64,000 nt of DNA, from the NCBI GenBank assembly GCA_020025425.1, contig JAHHSD010000002.1, positions 1 through 64,000 of the forward strand. The letters run 5' to 3'. This document shows positions 1 through 8,396 of this stretch, piece by piece. The notes under the pieces are model-generated. The model was not told the DNA's origin. It saw only the letters and a list, made by a program, of their open reading frames with translations, and ran no database searches. Both the position numbers and the translations under genes were made by a program. Every line of letters starts with the position of its first letter. The stretch's first letter is position 1. This stretch comes from Oscillospiraceae bacterium. Its GTDB lineage: Bacteria > Bacillota > Clostridia > Oscillospirales > Oscillospiraceae.

Positions 1-55
1 CTGTCTCCTTTCCTGATTTTCAATGCAAGTATATCGTAATGATAGGAGAATAGCT

Positions 56-172
56 ATGATCAACACCACTAAGAAACTATGCACAAAGGAAGCAGAAGCA
101 ACAATAAAAAATGCGCCTGCTCTGGCCCGGAATTGGGGCATTGAAGCAGGCGCATCATGCGGTTTTCTATGA
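56..172 (+). CDS. possible small ORF, 38 residues, unknown function
   Basis: An ATG stands 8 bases after an AGGAG ribosome site (43-47) and opens a 38-codon frame that begins MINTTKKLCTKEAEATIK and ends at TGA. No domain, membrane segment or signal peptide is visible, and I do not recognise it. The second half of the frame lies inside a hairpin (about 111-155, ATGCGCCTGCT facing AGCAGGCGCAT with a long loop), so the region could equally be a transcript end or the remnant of a longer gene. Nothing to its left can be judged because the window starts there. Confidence 0.25.
   Translation: MINTTKKLCTKEAEATIKNAPALARNWGIEAGASCGFL
111..155. terminator. hairpin with long loop, possible transcript end
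   Basis: The arms ATGCGCCTGCT and AGCAGGCGCAT pair perfectly around a loop of about 23 bases. Only a weak T tract follows (ggttttc), so this is a poor intrinsic terminator; it may be a remnant structure. Confidence 0.3.
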
Positions 173-305
173 TGGAGAGTTCGACTCTCCTTTGTAGGAA
201 AAATCTGTGTTTTGCATCTCTGGACACGGACTTTTGGGATTTTTGAGGAGCAGGCAGGAGATTTCAACTTTTTCTCTTTTTATCAGCCGATAATCTCTAG
301 AATGT

Positions 306-339
306 GCAAAAACACCGCACTTTCGTGCGGTGTTTTTGC
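306..339 (-). terminator. rho-independent terminator of the tRNA-Ser operon
   Basis: A perfect 15-bp stem (306-320 with 325-339) closes on a TTTC loop. The A/T tracts are built into the stem ends, so it can work in both directions. It lies 25 bases past the 3' end of the minus-strand tRNA-Ser gene. Confidence 0.85.
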
Positions 340-363
340 TGTGCATCTTTTGTCAACACAGTT

Positions 364-455
364 TGGCGCAGAAGGAGGGATTCGAACCCTCGCACGGATT
401 TCTCCGTCTACTCCCTTAGCAGGGGAGCCCCTTATAGCCACTTGGGTACTTCTGC
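364..455 (-). tRNA. tRNA-Ser (anticodon GCT)
   Basis: Read on the minus strand, the gene starts GCAGAAGTACCC and ends in CTTCTGC, discriminator G and an encoded CCA. The acceptor stem GCAGAAG/CTTCTGC is perfect. The anticodon arm is CTCCC-CTGCTAA-GGGAG, giving anticodon GCT, which reads AGC and AGU. A long variable arm (GACGGAGAAATCCGT region) and the T arm AGGGTTCGAATCCCT are both present, as expected for a class II serine tRNA. It follows the second tRNA-Ser gene in one transcript. Confidence 0.96.
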
Positions 456-501
456 ATGGCTGCAAGTAATCTGCATACTATGTGATTGTTTGATATAAAA
501 G

Positions 502-588
502 TGGCGGAGAGAGTGGGATTCGAACCCACGGCTCTTGCGAGTCACCGGTTTTCAAGACCGGCTCCTTAAACCACTCGGACATCTCTCC
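502..588 (-). tRNA. tRNA-Ser (anticodon TGA)
   Basis: On the minus strand the acceptor stem GGAGAGA pairs with TCTCTCC, followed by discriminator G and an encoded CCA. The anticodon stem CCGGT/ACCGG carries the loop CTTGAAA, giving anticodon TGA, which reads UCA and related codons. A class II variable arm and the T arm GTGGGTTCGAATCCCAC are visible. It is the first gene of a two-tRNA operon with tRNA-Ser(GCT). Confidence 0.96.
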
Positions 589-616
589 CTGTTGACCTCA
601 ACCAGAGACGCTTGTT

Positions 617-645
617 ATCTTACCATGGCAATGCCGATTTGTCAA
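617..645 (-). promoter_or_regulatory. promoter of the tRNA-Ser pair
   Basis: On the minus strand, TTGACA (645-640), a 17-base spacer and TAAGAT (622-617) lie about 30 bases before the first tRNA. Confidence 0.7.
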
Positions 646-703
646 CAGTGTTTTCCCTTTTTCCAAGAATTTTATCCCGGTCCCCCCGAAAAGCACTGGG
701 TCA

Positions 704-736
704 GCGCGGCGTCTGACACCGGATCAGACGCCGCGC
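704..736 (-). terminator. terminator downstream of tyrS
   Basis: A perfect 13-bp GC-rich stem (704-716 with 724-736) starts 13 bases past the tyrS stop. On the minus strand it is followed by a short T-rich stretch (tgcttttc). Confidence 0.75.
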
Positions 737-748
737 CGGGATACATTC

Positions 749-1972
749 TTACAGGTGGACGCGGTGGAAAACCTTCTTGCCCTTGCGGATCATCAGGCCG
801 TCACCGCCGAGCTGCTCAGCAGTATAGAAGGTGTTGGCGCTGTCCACCTTCTCCTCATTGACGGTCACGCCGCCCTGCTCCACCAGCCGGCGGGCCTCCT
901 TCTTGGAGGGCGACAGCTTGCACTTGACCATCAGGTCCAGCAGACCCACAGAGCCGTCGGTCAGGTCCTCAGCGGACAGCTGGGTGGTGGGCACGTTGCT
1001 CATGTCGCCGCCGCCCACAAACAGGGCCTTGGCCGCGGCCTGGGCCTTCTCAGCCTCCTCCTTGCCATGGACCAGCGCGGTCAGCTCATAGGCCAGGATC
1101 TCCTTGGCAGTGTTGAGCTGGCTGCCCTCCCACTTGTCCATCTCGTCGATCTGCTCCAGGGGCAGGAAGGTGAGCATACGCAGGCACTTGAGCACGTCGT
1201 CATCGCCCACGTTGCGCCAGTACTGGTAGAAGTCGTAGGGGGAGGTCTTGTTGGGATCCAGCCACACGGCGCCGTTGGCGGTCTTGCCCATCTTCTTGCC
1301 CTCGGAATTGAGGAGCAGAGTGATGGTCATGGCGTGGGCGTCCTTGCCCAGCTTGCGGCGGATCAGCTCGGTGCCGCCCAGCATGTTGGACCACTGGTCG
1401 TCGCCGCCGAACTGCATGTTGCAGCCGTAGTGCTGGAACAGGTGATAGAAGTCGTAGGACTGCATGATCATGTAGTTGAACTCCAGGAAGCTCAGGCCCT
1501 TCTCCATACGCTGCTTGTAGCACTCGGCCCGCAGCATGTTGTTCACGGAGAAGCAGGCACCCACCTCGCGCAGCAGCTCGATGTAGTTCAGGTCCAGCAG
1601 CCACTCGGCGTTGTTCACCATCTGAGCCTTGCCCTCACCGAACTCGATAAACCGCTCCATCTGCTTCTTGAAGCAGTCGCAGTTGTGCTGGATGATCTCA
1701 GGGGTCATCATGGAACGCATATCGGTGCGGCCGGAGGGGTCGCCGATATAGCCGGTGCCGCCGCCGATCAGGGCGATGGGACGGTTGCCCGCCATCTGGA
1801 GGCGCTTCATCAGGCACAGGGCCATGAAGTGACCTACATGGAGGGAGTCGGCAGTGGGGTCAAAGCCGATATAGAAGGTGGCCTTTCCCTCATTGACCAT
1901 TTTGGAGATTTCCTCCTCATTGGTAACCTGGGCAATAAGGCCTCTGGCCTTCAGTTCTTCATAACACGTCAT
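749..1972 (-). CDS. tyrS: tyrosyl-tRNA synthetase
   Basis: Charges tRNA-Tyr with tyrosine using ATP in the cytoplasm. The 407-residue product shows the class I signatures: HVGH (the HIGH motif) near residue 45 and KMGKT (the KMSKS motif) near residue 230. The Tyr-pocket region around [13 protein letters not shown] is intact. An S4-type RNA-binding domain fills roughly the last 70 residues ([17 protein letters not shown]). I chose the ATG at 1972 because GAGGAGA lies 6-8 bases before it; an ATG 27 bases upstream has no such site. It follows an EamA transporter gene after about 45 bases and probably shares its promoter. No T-box leader is present between them. Confidence 0.96.
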   Translation of the reverse strand: MTCYEELKARGLIAQVTNEEEISKMVNEGKATFYIGFDPTADSLHVGHFMALCLMKRLQMAGNRPIALIGGGTGYIGDPSGRTDMRSMMTPEIIQHNCDCFKKQMERFIEFGEGKAQMVNNAEWLLDLNYIELLREVGACFSVNNMLRAECYKQRMEKGLSFLEFNYMIMQSYDFYHLFQHYGCNMQFGGDDQWSNMLGGTELIRRKLGKDAHAMTITLLLNSEGKKMGKTANGAVWLDPNKTSPYDFYQYWRNVGDDDVLKCLRMLTFLPLEQIDEMDKWEGSQLNTAKEILAYELTALVHGKEEAEKAQAAAKALFVGGGDMSNVPTTQLSAEDLTDGSVGLLDLMVKCKLSPSKKEARRLVEQGGVTVNEEKVDSANTFYTAEQLGGDGLMIRKGKKVFHRVHL

Positions 1973-2017
1973 TTTACTTCTCTCCTCGTATATATTCATA
2001 TCTTTCGAACTCTCGAT

Positions 2018-2875
2018 TTATTGCGTCTGGGCCGCGCACCTTCTGTTCCGGCGGGCCAGAAGCACATTGTATGTCAGTACGCTGCCGATCACAATGACAG
2101 CGCCGATCACGGCCAGGGTGCTGATATACTCGTGATAGAACAGGGCAACCAGAATGGGGTTGAGCACAGGCTCGATTCCCGAGACCAGGCAGGCCGTCAC
2201 CGGCGGCGTGGTCCGCAGACCGATGGTCAGCAGCAGGAAGGCAAGTCCCACCTGGAACACGCCCAATATGACCAGACTGGTGAGGGTGGGCAGGGAGAAA
2301 TCAGTCTCCCCCATCAGGAACGGAAGGCCCACCACGGCGCTGATCATGTGCCCGAAGAAAATACTGGACAGGGGATCACTGTCCGGCAGGTCGTTGAGCA
2401 TAAAGACGCCCGCGTAGCACACACCGGAGGCCAACGCGATCACATCCCCCGCCACATTGCCGCTGGTCAGGCTGTCCAAGAAAAAGCACAGCACTCCACC
2501 CAGCACCGCCGCACAGCTGATCAGGTCCAGGCGGCTGGGCCGCCGGGCAAAGAACAGCATGGACAGCAAAATCACAAAGATGGGCGCGGTGTACTGCAGC
2601 ACGATGGCGTTGGCCGCGGTGGTCATTTTGTTGGCCAGGGAAAAGAGGATATTCGTCCCGCACACCGCCGCTGCGCCCAGGGCAATAAAGCGGTTCAAGC
2701 GCAGCCGATGACCGGTTTTTCGGAAATAGAGCCCCATCACCACCAGGGCGATGGCAGTGCGGCCGCCGTTGATGGCCACGCCGCTCCACGGGATCACCTT
2801 GATGCACAGCCCTCCAATGCTGTAAAGCAGTGCAGCAAGAAAGACAAAAAAAGTGCCGCTGTGTCTCGGCCTCAT
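2018..2875 (-). CDS. EamA/DMT-family transporter
   Basis: A 285-residue integral membrane protein of the drug/metabolite transporter superfamily. It has about ten hydrophobic segments arranged as two EamA repeats of five helices each, with the typical AIVLQYTAPIFVILLSMLFF-type helix at the end of the first repeat and the SGIEPVLNPI motif in the second. Such proteins move amino acids, metabolites or drugs across the cytoplasmic membrane; the substrate cannot be read from sequence. The ATG at 2875 is preceded by GGGGGAG at a good distance, while the upstream in-frame ATG is not. It is first in a two-gene unit with tyrS, which could hint at an aromatic amino acid substrate, but that is only proximity. 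Confidence 0.88.
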   Translation of the reverse strand: MRPRHSGTFFVFLAALLYSIGGLCIKVIPWSGVAINGGRTAIALVVMGLYFRKTGHRLRLNRFIALGAAAVCGTNILFSLANKMTTAANAIVLQYTAPIFVILLSMLFFARRPSRLDLISCAAVLGGVLCFFLDSLTSGNVAGDVIALASGVCYAGVFMLNDLPDSDPLSSIFFGHMISAVVGLPFLMGETDFSLPTLTSLVILGVFQVGLAFLLLTIGLRTTPPVTACLVSGIEPVLNPILVALFYHEYISTLAVIGAVIVIGSVLTYNVLLARRNRRCAAQTQ

Positions 2876-2949
2876 AGTATCTCCCCCGTCTGACATCCTC
2901 TCCTGCGGGCAGCCGACACCGTCTCGCGCCCACCTGATGCAATGCGCAC

Positions 2950-2978
2950 AATATAATACATTTTCTTGTCTTTGTCAA
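2950..2978 (-). promoter_or_regulatory. promoter of the DMT transporter-tyrS unit
   Basis: Minus-strand TTGACA (2978-2973), a 17-base spacer and TATATT (2955-2950) lie 75 bases before the transporter ATG. Confidence 0.75.
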
Positions 2979-3023
2979 CCATTTCAGGGCTTTTTCACGA
3001 GGTAAAGTGCCCAAAATGTAAAA

Positions 3024-3048
3024 ATACGGCCCGCAGAGCGGACCGTAT
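3024..3048 (-). terminator. terminator downstream of the RpiR-type regulator
   Basis: Arms ATACGG-C-CCGC and GCGG-A-CCGTAT close on an AGA loop with one internal mismatch. On the minus strand a T-rich stretch (tttttacatttt) follows. Confidence 0.7.
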
Positions 3049-3121
3049 CAAAAGGCAATCCAGCGCACAAAGTTCCCGGTTAACGGCACAGGGCAGACAT
3101 GGGGTCACTTTTCCGACGGAG

Positions 3122-3976
3122 TTACAGATGTTTCCGTGCCACGGCCTCTGCGATCCGTTCCCGGCTTTTCTCATACTGCCCTGGGCTGCGCTCCGTCACC
3201 TGGCGGTACAGCACATCCAGAATGAACATCTGAGAGATTCTGGCCATGGCCGAGCCGGTCTGGAGGGGACTTTCGTTGGCCCCGCACTGGAGCACCACGT
3301 CGGCCATCTGCCCGCCGGGGGAGCGGGGGAACCGGGTGACCAGAATCACCTTTGCCTTCTGTTGGCGGGCCACCTCCAGCACATCCTGGAGATCCCGCGT
3401 GGAACCGGAGTAGGAGAAAAACAGGATCACGTCCCCCGGCCCCATCAGGGCCGCAGTTTCGATCTGGAGGTGCGAGTCAGGCACATAGATGAACTTTGGG
3501 GTAATGGTGGAAAACATGGTCCAGGCCTCGGCTGCGATCACCATGGAGCCGCCCTGTCCCATACACACCACCCGCTCCGCCCGCTCCAGCAGGTCGGCCG
3601 CCAGCCGCACCTGGAGGGGGTCCAGCAGCCGCGCGGACTGCTCCAGGGCGCTGATGTTCTCCTCCAGCGCCTTTCCGAACAGCTGCTCGCAGCTGTCCTC
3701 CCGGCCGGTCAGGTCCTGCACCCCGCTGTTCTCCCCGGTGGTCATGGATGCCTTGGCCAGCTCCAGCTTAAAGGCGTTATAGCCGCTCAGCCCCAGCCGG
3801 CGGCAGAATCGGGAGATGGTGGCGTCGGCCACGGCACACTCCTGGGCCAGGTCAGAGATGGACATGTACTGCGCGTCCATTCTGTGCCCCAGAACGTAGT
3901 CGGCTACCTTCCTCTCCGAATTTGTGAGGTCGAAGTATTGATTGCTGATGGTCTCGAACACATTGTAACTCGCCAC
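3122..3976 (-). CDS. MurR/RpiR-family transcriptional regulator
   Basis: A 284-residue DNA-binding sugar-phosphate sensor. An N-terminal RpiR helix-turn-helix covers about residues 1-80 (LTNSERKVADYVL, then SISDLAQECAVADATISRFCRRLG). A SIS sugar-phosphate domain follows at about 120-260, with VCMGQGGSMVIAAEAW as the phosphosugar loop. The start is a GTG at 3976 preceded by GAGGGAGGGG; upstream in-frame ATGs lack a ribosome site and would add a basic, low-complexity tail. It is divergent from nagA, so it most likely senses an amino-sugar phosphate and controls N-acetylglucosamine use and itself; this role is inferred from position. Confidence 0.9.
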   Translation of the reverse strand: MASYNVFETISNQYFDLTNSERKVADYVLGHRMDAQYMSISDLAQECAVADATISRFCRRLGLSGYNAFKLELAKASMTTGENSGVQDLTGREDSCEQLFGKALEENISALEQSARLLDPLQVRLAADLLERAERVVCMGQGGSMVIAAEAWTMFSTITPKFIYVPDSHLQIETAALMGPGDVILFFSYSGSTRDLQDVLEVARQQKAKVILVTRFPRSPGGQMADVVLQCGANESPLQTGSAMARISQMFILDVLYRQVTERSPGQYEKSRERIAEAVARKHL

Positions 3977-4159
3977 GGCTGGCCCCTCCCTCTGTCTGCC
4001 CTCACGGGGACAGATCTCTGCGGTCTTTTGCGGCCCCGTTGGCAGCCTCCGCCTTTTCCTGCGGCTGCCCATCGGTCCGGACCGGACAATGCAGGCACAA
4101 ATGGCGCATCCCACGCCATAATTCCCGCTGATCCCCATAAAAATATGGAACTTATCTTT

Positions 4160-4188
4160 ATTTTATCATGTATAGAAACTATTTTCAA
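4160..4188 (-). promoter_or_regulatory. promoter of the RpiR-type regulator with overlapping dyad
   Basis: Minus-strand TTGAAA (4188-4183), 17 bases, TAAAAT (4165-4160). The inverted repeat GAAA-CTAT-TTTC (4175-4186) covers the -35 element. RpiR-family sites often have GAAA/TTTC arms, so autoregulation is plausible. Confidence 0.55.
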
Positions 4189-4223
4189 TCCAATAATTTC
4201 AGCGAAAAACTTTTCCTTTATAG

Positions 4224-4252
4224 GTGACAAAAAAAGGTCCCCATGGTATAAT
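4224..4252 (+). promoter_or_regulatory. promoter of nagA
   Basis: GTGACA (4224-4229), a 17-base spacer and TATAAT (4247-4252). The leader to the nagA ATG is then about 155 bases, GC-rich, and carries the 13-base sequence GGCCGGAGCGGCG twice (4294-4306 and 4353-4365). Confidence 0.65.
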
Positions 4253-4416
4253 TTCAAAGGTATATCGCACGCCGGACCCGGAGCCCATCGGCTGGCCGGA
4301 GCGGCGTGCCCCCAGTACTGAAACCGTCCTCCCGCCGGGACATTCTGAATCCGGCCGGAGCGGCGCTCTAATTTTACGAATGGGGCTTCTGTCCCCCATC
4401 ATCGGAGGTATGAAAC

Positions 4417-5529
4417 ATGATCATTGGCAACGCAAAGCTGTTTTTGAACGGTAAATTCCAGGACGCTTCCATCTCCTTTGAGAACGGAGTCATCACCGGG
4501 ATCGGTCCTGCCGACGCCCCCGCCGACCTGGACGCCCAGGGCAAATATCTGGTCCCCGGTTTTATTGACGTACACACCCACGGCGCTATGGGCGAGGACT
4601 TCTCCGACGGCAAGCCCGAGGGTCTGCCCACCATGGCCAGACACTATGCCGCCCACGGCGTGACCTCCTTCCTGGCCACCACCATGACCCTGAAAGAGGA
4701 CGTCCTGACCCCCGCCATGCACGCCATCCGGGACTTCAAGCGCCCCGCTGACGGCGCCAAGTGCGCCGGCATCCACATGGAGGGCCCCTTTGTATGTCGG
4801 GCCAAGTGCGGCGCTCAGGACCCCGCCAATCTGTATCTGCCCGACGTGGATCTTTTCAACCGTCTGAACGAGGCCAGCGGCAACCAGGTCCGCCTCATCA
4901 CCATGGCCTGTGAGGAGGAGGGCGCCATGGAGTTCATCCGCCAGGTATCCAAGGTGTGCACCGTCTCCCTGGGCCATACCGTGGCCAACTACGCCACCGC
5001 CTGCGAGGCCTTCCACAACGGCGCCAGCCACGTCACCCACCTCTTCAATGCCATGCCCTCCTTCCTCCACCGCGAGCCCGGCGTCATCGGCGCGGCCTTT
5101 GACAGCGGCGCCACTGTGGAGCTGATCTGCGACGGCCTGCACATCCATCCCTCCGTCATCCGCGCCGTCCATCAGCTGTTCGGCGAGAAGCTGGTGATTA
5201 TCAGCGACTCCCTGCGCTGCGCCGGTATGCCTGACGGCGACTACGAGCTGGGCGGCCAGCCCATCGAGATGAAGAACGGCCGCGCCACCCTGAAGGGCAG
5301 CGAGACCCTGGCTGGCTCCTCCTCCAACCTGCTCCAGGAGCTGCAGAACGTGGTCTCCTTCGGCCTGCCCCTGGAGGCCGCCATCACCGCCCTCACCATC
5401 GCCCCCGCCAAGGCGGTCCGCCTGGACCGGGCAATCGGTTCTCTGGATGTGGGCAAGCGGGCCGATCTGGTGCTGCTGAACGCCGACCTGACGCTGGACA
5501 GCGTCTATGTGGACGGCGAAAAGATCTGA
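4417..5529 (+). CDS. nagA: N-acetylglucosamine-6-phosphate deacetylase
   Basis: Hydrolyses N-acetylglucosamine 6-phosphate to glucosamine 6-phosphate and acetate, the committed cytoplasmic step in using cell-wall or host-derived amino sugars. The 370-residue amidohydrolase-fold protein has the metal pair HTH at residues 53-55 (GFIDVHTHG). The HMEGPF metal-ligand segment lies near 127, LGHT and HLFNAM supply further His ligands, and the catalytic Asp sits in SDSLRCAGMPDG. The C-terminal KAVRLD...GKRADLVLL block is typical of the family. The start is an ATG after CGGAGG. It is divergent from an RpiR-type regulator, which fits amino-sugar control. No nagB is adjacent. Confidence 0.95.
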   Translation: MIIGNAKLFLNGKFQDASISFENGVITGIGPADAPADLDAQGKYLVPGFIDVHTHGAMGEDFSDGKPEGLPTMARHYAAHGVTSFLATTMTLKEDVLTPAMHAIRDFKRPADGAKCAGIHMEGPFVCRAKCGAQDPANLYLPDVDLFNRLNEASGNQVRLITMACEEEGAMEFIRQVSKVCTVSLGHTVANYATACEAFHNGASHVTHLFNAMPSFLHREPGVIGAAFDSGATVELICDGLHIHPSVIRAVHQLFGEKLVIISDSLRCAGMPDGDYELGGQPIEMKNGRATLKGSETLAGSSSNLLQELQNVVSFGLPLEAAITALTIAPAKAVRLDRAIGSLDVGKRADLVLLNADLTLDSVYVDGEKI

Positions 5530-5605
5530 TTCACCTCTCTGTGCAGGGACGTGCTCCCGCACGCTCCCCGCGCATTGAAACGACATCACGAAAGAAGGTT
5601 ATTCC

Positions 5606-6958
5606 ATGTACTGCATCCGCTCTGTGACCGGCGATCTCTACTGGATTGGCGGCAATGACCGCCAGTCCACTCTGTTTGAGAGTGCTCACCCTGTTCCCAG
5701 GGGCATGTCCTACAACTCCTACCTGCTGATGGACGAAAAAACCGTACTGTTCGACACAGTGGACCGTTCCATTCAGTCCCAGTTCTTTGAAAATCTGGAG
5801 CATGTACTCGACGGCCGTCGCCTGGACTATGTTGTGATCCATCACATGGAGCCTGATCACGCCGCCACCCTGGGGGATCTGATGCTTCGGTACCCCGACG
5901 TTGTCATCATATGCAGCAAAAAAGCTGTGGATATGATCCACCAGTTCCACTGCACCGACTCTCAGAACATCCGTGCCGTCCGCGAGGGTGACACCCTGGA
6001 GACAGGCCGCCACCACATCACCTTCTACGAGGCCCCCATGGTCCACTGGCCCGAGGTGCTGGTCAGCTACGACTCCACCGACAAGCTGCTCTTCTCCGCC
6101 GACGCCTTCGGCACCTTCGGCGCCCTCAACGGCGTCCTCTTTGCCGACGAGGTGGACTTCGACCGGGACTGGCTGGACGAGTGCCGCCGCTACTACACCA
6201 ACATCGTGGGCAAATACGGCCCCCAGGTCACCTCCCTGCTGAAAAAGCTGTCCGCTCTGGACCTCCAGATCATCTGCTCCCTCCACGGCCCCGTGTGGCG
6301 CAAAAATCTGGACTACCTGCTGGACAAATACAGGACCTGGGCCGCCTACCAGCCCGAGGTCCAGGGCGTGCTCATCGCCTTTGCCTCGGTCTACGGCGGC
6401 ACAGAGACGGCTGCCAGCATCCTGGCCTGCCGGCTGGCTGAGCTGGGCATCCCTGTGGAGATGCACGACGTCTCCATGACCCACCCCTCCTATGTGCTCT
6501 CCGACGCCTTCAAGTACAGCCACCTGGTGTTCGCCTCCACCACCTATAATAACGGCATTTTCGTCACCATGGAGAACCTGCTCCACGACATCGCCAGCCA
6601 CGCCCTGCGCGGCCGCAAGGTGGCCTTCATCCAAAACGGCTCCTGGGCCCCCGCCAGCGCCAAGCTGATGAAGCAGCTGCTGGAGCCCTTGAAGGACATG
6701 GAGTTCCTGGACCAGCCTGTCACCCTGAAATCCTCCCTTGCCCCCGGCCAGGAGGCCGAGCTGGAGGCCATGGCCCGGCGGCTGGCAGACTCTGTCCACG
6801 GCGTTCAGCCCCAGTCGGAGGAGGCCCCCGCCCCCCAGAAGCCCAAGGGCTTCATATGCAAGATCTGCGGCTACATCCTGGAGTCCGACGTTCTTCCCCC
6901 TGATTTCGTCTGCCCCATCTGCCGCCGCCCCGCCTCCGATTTTGAACCTTTGAGCTGA
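5606..6958 (+). CDS. flavodiiron protein with C-terminal rubredoxin-like domain
   Basis: A 450-residue A-type flavoprotein that reduces O2 and/or NO, protecting anaerobes. The metallo-beta-lactamase-like domain (about 1-250) keeps the full diiron ligand set: H80, E82, D84, H85 (HMEPDH), H147, D166 and H227. A flavodoxin-like FMN domain covers about 255-395 (SVYGGTETAAS as the phosphate loop; STTYNNGIF). After a Pro/Ala linker, the last 35 residues form a rubredoxin-like knuckle pair, CKICG and CPICR, a fused electron donor. GAAGG precedes the ATG. It follows nagA by 76 bases with no terminator, and a strong terminator closes the gene. O2 versus NO preference cannot be read. Confidence 0.93.
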   Translation: MYCIRSVTGDLYWIGGNDRQSTLFESAHPVPRGMSYNSYLLMDEKTVLFDTVDRSIQSQFFENLEHVLDGRRLDYVVIHHMEPDHAATLGDLMLRYPDVVIICSKKAVDMIHQFHCTDSQNIRAVREGDTLETGRHHITFYEAPMVHWPEVLVSYDSTDKLLFSADAFGTFGALNGVLFADEVDFDRDWLDECRRYYTNIVGKYGPQVTSLLKKLSALDLQIICSLHGPVWRKNLDYLLDKYRTWAAYQPEVQGVLIAFASVYGGTETAASILACRLAELGIPVEMHDVSMTHPSYVLSDAFKYSHLVFASTTYNNGIFVTMENLLHDIASHALRGRKVAFIQNGSWAPASAKLMKQLLEPLKDMEFLDQPVTLKSSLAPGQEAELEAMARRLADSVHGVQPQSEEAPAPQKPKGFICKICGYILESDVLPPDFVCPICRRPASDFEPLS

Positions 6959-6968
6959 ATATACGCCC

Positions 6969-7005
6969 ATCCGGGACCGTATTTATACGGTCCCGGATCT
7001 TTTTT
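6969..7005 (+). terminator. terminator after the flavodiiron gene
   Basis: A perfect 13-bp stem (6969-6981 with 6986-6998) with a TTTA loop, followed by CTTTTTTA. Confidence 0.92.
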
Positions 7006-7061
7006 ATCCGTTTCTTCCATTCGCTCACTTCTTTCTTACTTTTCCGCCTCTTTGTATGATT

Positions 7062-7126
7062 TTGACATAAAATGGCTGAAGTTTATAATTTGTTAATTTG
7101 ACATGTTCCCCCTTCAATACTATAAT
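7062..7126 (+). promoter_or_regulatory. tandem promoters of the opuC-like operon
   Basis: Upstream promoter: TTGACA (7062-7067), 16 bases, TATAAT (7084-7089). Downstream promoter: TTGACA (7098-7103), 17 bases, TATAAT (7121-7126). Both elements are exact consensus in each. The leader to the GTG start is about 150 bases. Two perfect vegetative promoters suggest high or switchable expression under osmotic stress. Confidence 0.8.
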
Positions 7127-7285
7127 AAATATAATAATGATTCCCCCTAACTGTATACTTAACCATTGTCTTACAGGGCTGCACTCATTGTATCAGCCAG
7201 GGGCATCTTCGGATCTCTGAGTAAGGGATCGTTTCCTCTCAATTTTTACCTGATCCCCGGATCAGGCCCGGAAAAGGAGTTTCTA

Positions 7286-8392
7286 GTGCTGCGTTTTGAA
7301 CATGTGGATCTCTCCTATGGCACCCAAAAGATATTGGATGACATCAACTTCGAAATCCCGGACGGCAAGATGGTCGTGTTTATCGGCCCCTCCGGCTGCG
7401 GCAAGACCACCACGCTGAAAATGATCAACCGGCTGATTCAGCCTGACAGCGGACATATCTATGTGGACGACAAGGATATCACCACTGCCGACCGCTATGA
7501 GCTGCGCCGCCATATCGGCTATGTGATCCAGCAGATCGGTCTGTTTCCCAACATGACGGTGGAGCAAAACATCTGTGTCGTCCCCAAGCTGCTCAAATAT
7601 CCCAAGGAGTCCTTCCCCGCCATGACCAAGGAGCTTCTGGACATGGTGGGTATGCCTTATGAGCAGTACGCCCACAAGTACCCCTCCGAAATGTCCGGTG
7701 GACAGCAGCAGCGTATCGGCATTCTCCGCGCCCTGGCCGCCTCTCCCCCCATCGTCCTGATGGATGAGCCCTTCAGCGCCCTGGACCCCATGACCCGGCG
7801 CTCCCTCCAGCTTGAGGTCAAGCGCTTGCAGCAGAAGCTGAACAAGACCATCGTCTTTGTTACCCACGACATGGAGGAGGCCCTGGATCTGGCGGATATC
7901 ATTGTCTTTATGGAGAAGGGACACATCGTCCAGATGGCCCCTCCCGAGGAGATGCTGGCCAACCCTGCCACCGACCAGGTGCGCAACTTCCTGGGCAAGC
8001 ACGCCCCCTCCAACGCCGAGCTGACTGTGGCCGACTTCATGCGCACCGGCATCATCACGGTCTCCCAGGACCGGGGCATCCACGAGTGCGTCAGCCGTAT
8101 GCAGCACCACAACGTGGATACCCTGCTGGTGGTGGACCAGAATCAGCATTATCAGGGCACTGTGTCCATCGCTGATATCCGTCTGACCGGACATGTGGTC
8201 AAGAACATCGGCCCCCTGGTCCGCTGCACCACCCCAACCGTGGAGGTGGGCGACAACGCCAAGGAGTGCTTCGATCAGCTGGTTGACAGCGGACTGCCCT
8301 ATCTGGTGGTGCTCAACCCGGACAAAACCGTGGCAGGCATCATCACCAAGACCAGCATGGCCTCCGCTATGGCGGAGCACTTGTGGGGGTGA
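7286..8392 (+). CDS. opuCA: glycine betaine/carnitine/choline ABC transporter ATPase with CBS pair
   Basis: ATPase subunit powering uptake of compatible solutes. The 368-residue product has Walker A GPSGCGKTTT near residue 35, signature MSGGQQQR near 138 and Walker B VLMDEPFSALDP near 158. Two CBS domains follow at about 250-365 (VADFMRTGIITVS and MQHHNVDTLLVV); in this family they sense ionic strength or cyclic di-AMP. The start is a GTG at 7286 seven bases after AAAAGGAG; more upstream starts lack a ribosome site and similarity. It is first of three overlapping or touching genes. Confidence 0.93.
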   Translation: MLRFEHVDLSYGTQKILDDINFEIPDGKMVVFIGPSGCGKTTTLKMINRLIQPDSGHIYVDDKDITTADRYELRRHIGYVIQQIGLFPNMTVEQNICVVPKLLKYPKESFPAMTKELLDMVGMPYEQYAHKYPSEMSGGQQQRIGILRALAASPPIVLMDEPFSALDPMTRRSLQLEVKRLQQKLNKTIVFVTHDMEEALDLADIIVFMEKGHIVQMAPPEEMLANPATDQVRNFLGKHAPSNAELTVADFMRTGIITVSQDRGIHECVSRMQHHNVDTLLVVDQNQHYQGTVSIADIRLTGHVVKNIGPLVRCTTPTVEVGDNAKECFDQLVDSGLPYLVVLNPDKTVAGIITKTSMASAMAEHLWG

Positions 8393-8396
8393 TAGG

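Noticed and set aside
1973..2017. T-box leader before tyrS
   Set aside because: Only 45 bases separate tyrS from the transporter gene, too short for a T-box, and no T-box sequence is seen.
755..2893. 712-residue open frame on the plus strand opposite tyrS and the EamA transporter
   Set aside because: Its translation is Leu/Gly/His/Gln-rich without domains, and both opposite-strand genes are clear family members. It is an antisense shadow of GC-rich codon usage.
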